A DNA stretch of 64,000 bases from Propionicimonas sp020161015. Its GTDB lineage: Bacteria > Actinomycetota > Actinomycetes > Propionibacteriales > Propionibacteriaceae. The translations under genes and the position numbers were made by a program. Under the pieces are notes generated by a model that did not search any database, was not told where the DNA came from, and saw only the letters and a program-made list of their open reading frames with translations. Location of the stretch: assembly GCF_964266745.1 (NCBI RefSeq), contig NZ_CAXWGX010000004.1, positions 94,198 to 158,197 on the forward strand. Direction: 5' to 3'. Positions 58,251 through 64,000 of the stretch are shown here, one piece after another. Numbering within the stretch: the first letter of the stretch is position 1; each line of letters opens with the position of its first letter.

Positions 58251-58285
58251 TCTACAATTTCGCCACGAATTCTACAAAACTCTAC
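58251..58285 (+). promoter_or_regulatory. Helically phased TCTAC half-sites upstream of the secreted GH3 gene
   Basis: TCTAC occurs at 58251, 58271 and 58281, each preceded by AAn, with spacings of 20 and 10 bases, that is, on one face of the helix. TCTAC is the right half of the operators in front of lacI, so the same regulator may bind. The gap 58142-58379 is notably AT-rich and contains TTACAT at 58232 as a possible -10 box. Confidence 0.4.
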
Positions 58286-58379
58286 GGGAGGCGACCTATT
58301 GACCCGTTCCAGAATTCACTCCTAGCCTTCTGGAAAAGGCCCGTAATGCCGCGGGCCGCGAAATCAGAAAGGCGGGCAC

Positions 58380-60653
58380 ATGCCTCACACTCCTCCCTTC
58401 CGGGGGCATCGCCGGCTGCGCCGCAGCGCGCTGGCGGTGACCGGAGCGGTCGCCCTCGTCGGACCGGCGATGGTCGCCGTGATGCCGGCGACCCCGGCCG
58501 TCGCAGCGGTGGACTGTTCCACCGTCGCCTGGATGGACGCCACGAAGACGCCCCAGCAACGGGCCGACGCGCTGCTCGCGGCGAGCACCCAGGCCCAGAA
58601 GTACCGGTGGCTCGTCGAGCAGCCGGCGAACAGCCCCCAGCAGACCACCTTCTCCGGCGTCACCTACCCGGTCCAGGTCGACTGCACCCCGACCGTGGTC
58701 TACACCGACGGCCCGGAAGGTGTGCGCGCCTCCAGCGGGGTCACGACATTCCCCTCGCAGATCTCTCTCGCCTCGACCTGGAGCGCCGACCTCGCCGAGG
58801 CCAAGGGAACGGCGATGGGCGACGAGGCGTTCGACCAGCGACGCAATGGCATCCTCGCGCCAGGACTGGCGAGCGGACGCACACCCCTCGCGGGGCGCAC
58901 CCCGGAGTACTTCGGTGAGGATCCCGTGCTCTCCGGCCACCTCGGCGCCGCCCAGGTGGACGGCATCCAGAACCCCACCGGGAACCGGGCCGTCATGGCG
59001 GAGCTGAAGCACTACGTCGCCAACGAGCAGGAGCTCGACCGGCAGACGAGCAACTCCGTCGTGAGCGAGCGGGCCCTGCGCGAGCTCTACGACCTGCCCT
59101 ACGAGATCGCGCTCGCCCGGTCACAGCCCGCAAACGTGATGTGCTCGTTCAACCAGCTCAACGGCACCTACGCCTGTGAGAACGACCGGCTGCAGGACGT
59201 GCTGAAGGACGAGTTCGGGCTCAAGGGCTACGTGGTGTCCGACTTCGGGGCCGTGCACAGCACGGCGGAGGCACTCATGAGCGGGCTCGACCAGGAGCTC
59301 AACCGGCCGGTGTGGTTCACGCCGGACAAGCTGGACGCGGCGCTCGCCGCAGGCGAGATCACGCAGGCCAGGATCGACGAGGCGGCACGGCGCGTGGTCA
59401 CGTCCTACATCGCGCACGGCCTGTTCGACCACCCGATGGCCGCGACCGTCACCAACGGCTCCACCGACGCCCACAAGGCGTTGGCGCGCACCCTCTCCGA
59501 GCAGGGCTCCGTGCTGCTGAAGAACGCGCGACGCACCCTCCCGCTGTCGGCGAAGGCCGGGCTCAAGGTGGCGCTCTTCGGGCCTACCGCTTCGGCGACC
59601 GCGACCGCGGGGGTGAGCGCGAAGACGATCTGCAGCCTGTACCTGCCCTTCGGCGGCGGCCGCAACACCATGCCGTGCGAGAACCTCGTCTCGCCCGAGG
59701 CGGGGATCCGTTCGGTGGTGGAGGCCGCCGGCGGCACGGTGACCTGGAATCCCGGCACCGATGTCGACGCGGCAGCGGCGGAGGCTGCCGCGGCGGACGT
59801 CGCGATCGTCTTCGGCTACCAGCGCATGGGGGAGTTCAGCGACATCCCGAACCTCACCCTGCACGGCAACGGTGACGCCCTCGTGGGTGCCGTGGCCGGG
59901 GCGGCGAAGAAGACCGTGGTGGTCCTCCAGACCGGCAGCGCCGTGGAGATGCCCTGGCTCGATGAGGTGGGTGCGGTCCTGGAGACCTGGTACCCGGGCG
60001 AGCAGATGGGGACGGCTCTGGCGAACATCCTCTTCGGCAGCGTCAACCCGTCCGGCAAGCTCCCCATGACCTTCCCGAAGTCGATCGCCGACGTCCCGAC
60101 GAACACGCCCGCGCAGTACCCGGGCATCTTCTCCGACGGCTCGACCACGCGTCCGGCAGGCACGTCGGAGATCCGGCAGGTCGCCTACTCCGAGGAGCTC
60201 GAGGTCGGCTACCGCTGGTACGCGTCCCGGGGGATCGAGCCGCTGTTCGAGTTCGGCCACGGGCTGTCGTACACGAGCTACCGGTACAGCAACCTGCACG
60301 TCACCCCGGTGATCAACGGCAAGGGCAAGCGGGACGTCCGGATCCTCTTCCAGGTGACGAACACGGGCAAGGTGGCCGGCACCGAGACCGCGCAGGCCTA
60401 CGTCACCCTGCCGGCAAAGGCCAAGGAGCCGGCCAAGCGGCTGCTGGCGTGGCAGAAGGTGGCACTCGCTCCCGGGCAGCGCAAGACCGTCCAGCTCACC
60501 CTGAGCGCGAAGGACCTCGCCGACCAGCACCTGCTCGAGTACTTCGACAGCGCCTCGGCGGCGTGGAAGACCGCGAAGGGCCTCTACAAGGTGAGCGTGG
60601 GTGGCTCCTACGACACCAGCCTGACCGACTACTCGCTGGTCTGGCACGGGTGA
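58380..60653 (+). CDS. Secreted family 3 glycoside hydrolase
   Basis: The 757-residue protein has a long signal peptide with basic start (GHRRLRRSALAVTGAVALVG) and a likely cut after PAVA. The GH3 barrel carries VYTDGPEGVRASSGVTTFPS, ELKHYVANEQELDRQTSN and nucleophile Asp288 in VVSDFGAVHS. The C-terminal sandwich has WYPGEQMGTALANILFGSVN and an Fn3-like end. No sortase signal or membrane anchor is present. It probably cuts beta-glucosides or xylosides outside the cell and feeds the importer. Confidence 0.9.
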   Translation: MPHTPPFRGHRRLRRSALAVTGAVALVGPAMVAVMPATPAVAAVDCSTVAWMDATKTPQQRADALLAASTQAQKYRWLVEQPANSPQQTTFSGVTYPVQVDCTPTVVYTDGPEGVRASSGVTTFPSQISLASTWSADLAEAKGTAMGDEAFDQRRNGILAPGLASGRTPLAGRTPEYFGEDPVLSGHLGAAQVDGIQNPTGNRAVMAELKHYVANEQELDRQTSNSVVSERALRELYDLPYEIALARSQPANVMCSFNQLNGTYACENDRLQDVLKDEFGLKGYVVSDFGAVHSTAEALMSGLDQELNRPVWFTPDKLDAALAAGEITQARIDEAARRVVTSYIAHGLFDHPMAATVTNGSTDAHKALARTLSEQGSVLLKNARRTLPLSAKAGLKVALFGPTASATATAGVSAKTICSLYLPFGGGRNTMPCENLVSPEAGIRSVVEAAGGTVTWNPGTDVDAAAAEAAAADVAIVFGYQRMGEFSDIPNLTLHGNGDALVGAVAGAAKKTVVVLQTGSAVEMPWLDEVGAVLETWYPGEQMGTALANILFGSVNPSGKLPMTFPKSIADVPTNTPAQYPGIFSDGSTTRPAGTSEIRQVAYSEELEVGYRWYASRGIEPLFEFGHGLSYTSYRYSNLHVTPVINGKGKRDVRILFQVTNTGKVAGTETAQAYVTLPAKAKEPAKRLLAWQKVALAPGQRKTVQLTLSAKDLADQHLLEYFDSASAAWKTAKGLYKVSVGGSYDTSLTDYSLVWHG

Positions 60654-60659
60654 TCCGAC

Positions 60660-60691
60660 CGGTGGGGCGGCGCCGCGGCGTCGCCCCACCG
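60660..60691 (+). terminator. GC-rich terminator after the secreted GH3 gene
   Basis: CGGTGGGGCG-(12)-CGCCCCACCG is a perfect 10-bp stem 7 bases after the stop codon. No T-tract follows, as is common for hairpin terminators in high-GC actinobacteria. Confidence 0.6.
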
Positions 60692-60742
60692 TCCCGCGTC
60701 CGGCCCCCTGCCCTGCCCGGGCACCCGTCGCCCCCCTCCGAT

Positions 60743-60808
60743 CGTTCCTGCCCCCGATTGCCACTCCTGCCGCCGAAATTCCGGCAGCAGGAGTGGCAAT
60801 CGGGGGCA
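60743..60808. repeat. Palindromic repeat family 2, copy 1
   Basis: The 15-mer CGTTCCTGCCCCCGA opens a hairpin whose first 22 stem pairs are perfect (TGCCCCCGATTGCCACTCCT...; 60749-60770 with 60787-60808), around a central GAAATTCCGG. Copy 2 at 63918 shares the opening 15-mer and the loop but has a different stem. It sits in the 320-base gap 60654-60973, which otherwise contains only the preceding terminator and the upstream region of the HAD gene. Confidence 0.75.
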
Positions 60809-60973
60809 AACGCGGGCCGGGGGCGGCGGGCCAGGGGCGGCGGGCGAGGGCGAACGCGGACGGTGAGCCGGGCGCGCGGAGCGCGCCTCTCCACGGCAAG
60901 GACTGGCAACGCCTTGGTGGCGACGTGCCACGGGGGGTGTACTCGCTGCAGAAGGTCCCAGCGAGGAGGAGCA

Positions 60974-61933
60974 GTGAGCAGCGACGCCACCACCGTCCCG
61001 GGCCCGGCCGTGCCGGCCACGTCCGCGTTGTCGGCGTTCGTGCCGACGACCGGGTTCTTCGTCGGCATCGACTCCGACGGGTGCGCCATGGACGCCATGG
61101 ACATCAAGCACCAGGAGTGCTTCACCCCGTCCACCATCCGCCACTGGGACCTCCAGCCGATCTCGACGCTGGCGCGGCAGACCGCCCTCTTCGTCAACCT
61201 CGGGTCGGTGACGCGGGGACTGAACCGCTGGCTCGCCCTGCGCCAGGTGCTCGACCTGCTGCGCGACCGGGTCGAGGTGGCCGAGCGCGGCGTGACCATC
61301 CCCGCCTACCCGGAGCTCACCGACTTCATCGAGTCCGCCCACCCGCTGTCTGACAAGGGCCTGGCCGCCTGGGCGGCCGAGAACCCGTCCGCCACGGCCG
61401 ACCGGATGATCGCCTGGGGCAACGCCGTGAACGCAGCGATCACCGACATGGTGCACGGCTGCGGGCCGTTCCCCGGAGTGCTGGACGCCGTCCGGGCGAT
61501 GCACGGCCGGGTGGACGAGATGGTCGCTTCCGCCACGCCGATCGAGGCGCTGGCAAGGGAGTGGACCGAGCACGGGCTCGCCCGGTACATGCAGGTCATC
61601 GCCGGGCAGGAGATGGGCAGCAAGGCCGAGCACGTCCAGCTCGCCGCGGTCGGCAAGTACCCGCCCGACCACATCCTGCTGATCGGCGACGCTCCGGGAG
61701 ACCGTGACGCGGCCGCCAGGGTCGGCTGCCTGTACTACCCGATCCTGCCCGGCCGTGAGCGCGAGTCATGGCACCGCTTCACGTCCGAGGCCCTCCCGCG
61801 GTTCCTCGCCGGAGAGTTCGCCGGCGCCTACCAGGCGTCCCTGATCGAGGAGTTCGACGCGCAACTGCCGGACGTCGTGCCCTGGGAAACCATCTCCGGC
61901 ATCCGCACGGTCACCATGCCGGCCGTGAAGTGA
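60974..61933 (+). CDS. HAD-superfamily hydrolase-like protein
   Basis: The GTG at 60974, with AGGAGG four bases upstream, gives 319 residues. GFFVGIDSDGCAMDAMDIKH is HAD motif I with the two aspartates, and HILLIGDAPGDRDAAARVGC is motif III/IV. A large helical cap lies between them. It should dephosphorylate a sugar phosphate or other small metabolite. It precedes the third GH3 gene by 14 bases and is probably co-transcribed. The substrate is unknown. Confidence 0.8.
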   Translation: MSSDATTVPGPAVPATSALSAFVPTTGFFVGIDSDGCAMDAMDIKHQECFTPSTIRHWDLQPISTLARQTALFVNLGSVTRGLNRWLALRQVLDLLRDRVEVAERGVTIPAYPELTDFIESAHPLSDKGLAAWAAENPSATADRMIAWGNAVNAAITDMVHGCGPFPGVLDAVRAMHGRVDEMVASATPIEALAREWTEHGLARYMQVIAGQEMGSKAEHVQLAAVGKYPPDHILLIGDAPGDRDAAARVGCLYYPILPGRERESWHRFTSEALPRFLAGEFAGAYQASLIEEFDAQLPDVVPWETISGIRTVTMPAVK

Positions 61934-61947
61934 GGAAGGACATCGCC

Positions 61948-63666
61948 ATGCCGCTCGTGGACCTGAAATCAGCGCCGTACCACCTGGACGACGGCCAGAT
62001 CGCGTGGGTCGAGCAGACCCTCGCCTCGATGACCGTGGAGGAGCAGGTCGGCCAGCTCTTCACCAACCTGTTCTTCTTCGGGCCGGACAGCTTCTCCGGC
62101 AACGCCTACACCGCCGAGGAGATCATCCAGAAGTTCCACATCGGCTGCGCCCGGTACCAGGGCGGAACCGCCGCCGAGGTCCAGGACCTGCTGAACCGCC
62201 TCCAGGGCGCGTCGCGAATCCCCCTGCTCGTCGCAGCCAACTGCGATTCCGGCGGCAACGGCGCCGCGTCCGACGGCACCTACATCGCCTCCGGCGCCCA
62301 GACCGAGGCCAGCCGGTCCACGAAAGTGGCGTACGACGCCGGCTACGTCGCCGGCCGCGAGATGGCCGCGATGGGCATCACCGTGAACTTCGACCCCTGC
62401 GTCGACATCCTGACCAACTGGCGCAACACCATCGTCAACACCCGTGCCTACGGCACCACCGCGGACGACGTCCTCCGGTACACCCTGCCCTTCGTCGAGG
62501 GACAGCGGCGCTCGGACATCATCACGTGCATCAAGCACTTCCCCGGGGACGGCACGGAGGAGCGCGACCAGCACCTCGTGCTCGGCGTCAACGAGCTCAC
62601 CCCCGAGGAGTGGGACGCGTCGTTCGGGCGGGTCTACGCCGCCCACATCGCCAACGGTGTCGAGATGATCATGGCCGGGCACATCGCCCTGCCGCACTAC
62701 CAGCAGGCGCTCGACCCGTCCCTCGCCGACCGCGACATCCTGCCGGCGACGCTGGCGCCCGAACTGATCGACGGGCTGCTCAAGACCCGGCTCGGCTTCA
62801 ACGGGGCCGTGATCACTGATGCGTCCCACATGCTCGGCATGACGTCCGCGATGCGCCGTGAGGACTACGTCCCCCGGGCGATCGCCGCCGGGTGCGACCT
62901 GTTCCTGTTCTTCAACGATCTCGAGGAGGACTTCGGCTTCATGCTCGAGGGCGTCCGCCGGGGCATCATCACCCAGGAGCGCCTCGACGACGCCAATCGC
63001 AGGGTCCTCGGCCTGAAGGCACGGCTGCGGCTGCACGAGAAGCAGGCGGACGGCACGCTGTTCACGACCCGTGACGCACTCGCGGTCGTCGGGTGTGACG
63101 AGCACCTCGCCCTGCGGGCAGAGGCGGCGGATCTCGGGATCACCCTGGTCAAGAACACCCTCGACCAGCTCCCACTCAACCCGGCGGACCACCGGCGGAT
63201 CCGCCTCTACTACCTGTCGGGCGAGAAGGGCGGCATCTACTCCGGCAGCGACGACACGGTGAACCGGTACGTCGCGGAGCTCACAGCGCGCGGCTACGAG
63301 GTGACGGTCAACGACGGCAACAGTCGGATCAAGGGTCCGACGTTGAAGTACAGGGCCGAGGTGGATGCCGCGCTGATCGTGGCCGAGGTCGTGGGCTACG
63401 GCGCCCAGAACAACTACCGGATCCAGTGGAAGACCGCGATGAGCAACGAGTGCCCCTGGTACGTCTGGGAGGTGCCGACGTTCATGGTCAGCCACAACTT
63501 CACCACGCACCTGCACGATGCGACCATGGTGAAATGCCTTGTCAACGCCTACCACTCCAACGAGGCGGCGATCGTGGCCACCATCGACAAGCTGGAGGGC
63601 CGGAGCGCCTTCACGGGCACCCCGAACGAACTGGTGTGGACCGGGAAGTGGCAGGCGCGCTTGTGA
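61948..63666 (+). CDS. Family 3 glycoside hydrolase, NagZ-like branch, cytosolic
   Basis: This 572-residue protein starts at the ATG at 61948 with AGGAAGGA upstream and has no signal. CIKHFPGDGTEERDQHLVLG carries the NagZ-type Asp207-x-His209 acid/base dyad, and VITDASHMLGM holds nucleophile Asp291. The longer C-terminal domain is unlike short NagZ. It may act on beta-N-acetylglucosaminides or, like some actinobacterial relatives, as a phosphorylase. Linked to the HAD protein, it could release a sugar phosphate that the phosphatase uses. This is inference. Confidence 0.85.
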   Translation: MPLVDLKSAPYHLDDGQIAWVEQTLASMTVEEQVGQLFTNLFFFGPDSFSGNAYTAEEIIQKFHIGCARYQGGTAAEVQDLLNRLQGASRIPLLVAANCDSGGNGAASDGTYIASGAQTEASRSTKVAYDAGYVAGREMAAMGITVNFDPCVDILTNWRNTIVNTRAYGTTADDVLRYTLPFVEGQRRSDIITCIKHFPGDGTEERDQHLVLGVNELTPEEWDASFGRVYAAHIANGVEMIMAGHIALPHYQQALDPSLADRDILPATLAPELIDGLLKTRLGFNGAVITDASHMLGMTSAMRREDYVPRAIAAGCDLFLFFNDLEEDFGFMLEGVRRGIITQERLDDANRRVLGLKARLRLHEKQADGTLFTTRDALAVVGCDEHLALRAEAADLGITLVKNTLDQLPLNPADHRRIRLYYLSGEKGGIYSGSDDTVNRYVAELTARGYEVTVNDGNSRIKGPTLKYRAEVDAALIVAEVVGYGAQNNYRIQWKTAMSNECPWYVWEVPTFMVSHNFTTHLHDATMVKCLVNAYHSNEAAIVATIDKLEGRSAFTGTPNELVWTGKWQARL

Positions 63667-63857
63667 ACCGGTGGTGCGCCGCCCCTGGCGAGCGGCGCAC
63701 CGTCATCGGCATGGCGGCGTTCATCGTCGTGCTGCACCTGGCCGGCTGGGGCGTTCTGGCCGGCCTCGTCGCGTCCGGCCACGTGCAGGCAGGGCCGGGA
63801 CAGGTGTTCGGGCTCGGGCTGGGCCTCACCGCCTACACCCTGGGTATGCGGCACCCC
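63663..63857 (+). pseudogene. Nickel/cobalt transporter (NiCoT, HoxN/NixA) remnant
   Basis: A GTG overlapping the GH3 stop opens a typical NiCoT start: FIVVLHLAGWGVLAGLVASG, then VFGLGLGLTAYTLGMRH. The family motif continues H-x4-D-H, but here the sequence switches after GMRH to proline/arginine-rich, non-coding-like sequence (PPPVLRPPARLAPSG). About 65 of roughly 350 residues remain. The break lies 60 bases before palindromic repeat family 2, copy 2. It is a truncated gene, not a frameshift, because no frame continues the family within the window. Confidence 0.7.
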
Positions 63858-63917
63858 CCGCCCGTCCTCCGCCCACCCGCCCGCCTCGCTCCCTCCGGCC
63901 CCCGGCGATCTCCCGCC

Positions 63918-63980
63918 CGTTCCTGCCCCCGAGCGCAACGCCCGCTACCGGAATTCCGGTAGCGGGCGTTGCATTCGGCA
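63918..63980. repeat. Palindromic repeat family 2, copy 2
   Basis: After the same 15-mer CGTTCCTGCCCCCGA comes a perfect 38-base palindrome (63935-63972), with arms of 19 (GCAACGCCCGCTACCGGAA and its complement). The stem differs wholly from copy 1, but pairing and the GGAATTCCGG centre are kept. Flanks GGCAGCGAGCGCGGG resemble GGGGCAAACGCGGG in copy 1. Confidence 0.75.
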
Positions 63981-64000
63981 GCGAGCGCGGGGTGGGGGGA

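Overview
The window is very GC-rich, gene-dense DNA from an actinobacterium. Supporting evidence: many GTGA/ATGA stop-start overlaps, GTG starts and leaderless promoters; an actinobacterial Vms1-like release factor (acVLRF1); the Glp/SepX divisome pair; a DtxR-type metal repressor; and a eukaryotic-type UDP-glucose pyrophosphorylase. The full respiratory nitrate reductase locus together with many carbohydrate genes suggests a facultatively anaerobic sugar user, and I would guess Propionibacteriaceae. That placement is inference only. No rRNA, CRISPR array, transposase or prophage module is visible.

Layout. Bases 1-10,400: a cut-off Tat lipoprotein, a zinc-ribbon thioredoxin, a MarR-like regulator coupled to a UGT-type glycosyltransferase, a TetR-gap (GAPDH) operon, and a TetR-controlled MacB-like exporter (adaptor, ATPase, FtsX permease). 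Bases 10,400-16,750: small membrane proteins, acVLRF1, a DtxR/IdeR regulator, thioredoxin, a fusion of a P-loop kinase with a GH13_18 sugar phosphorylase behind an elaborate leader, a small CxxC protein plus membrane protein near a CsoR-like palindrome, and a MoaB-like protein. Bases 16,757-32,400: narGHJI-narK1-narK2 and, next to it, nearly the whole molybdenum-cofactor pathway (moaD, moaA, a Cys-containing HTH regulator, moeA, mobA, moeB, moaC, moaE, mogA). These genes together make and arm the molybdoenzyme NarG.

Bases 32,400-45,300: tatA, a GH1 beta-glucosidase, tRNA-Arg(CCT), a candidate small RNA, UDP-glucose pyrophosphorylase, the conserved block mscL-SAF-fmdB-5-FCL, the divergent divisome-linked block glp-GNAT-sepX, a PfkB kinase, an MFS exporter, and a short island of two tiny genes behind a striking double operator. 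Bases 45,300-48,320: a TetR/SnoaL-like pair, a membrane protein, a rhodanese and a small unknown. Bases 48,390-63,670: a LacI-controlled glycoside-utilisation cluster with an ABC importer (binding protein and two permeases, no ATPase), a GH78 alpha-L-rhamnosidase, three GH3 enzymes (one secreted) and a HAD-like phosphatase. It probably imports and dismantles rhamnose-containing glycosides. The window ends in a nickel/cobalt-transporter fragment that stops at its signature motif.

Two families of dispersed intergenic palindromes run through the window. Family 1 has five copies, at 350, 32,525, 32,709, 34,831 and 47,322. Family 2 has two copies, at 60,743 and 63,918; they share flanks and loop but have unrelated, self-complementary stems. 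I consider these repeats, the kinase-phosphorylase fusion with its leader, the candidate small RNA at 35,237 and the double operator at 44,802 the most promising undescribed items.
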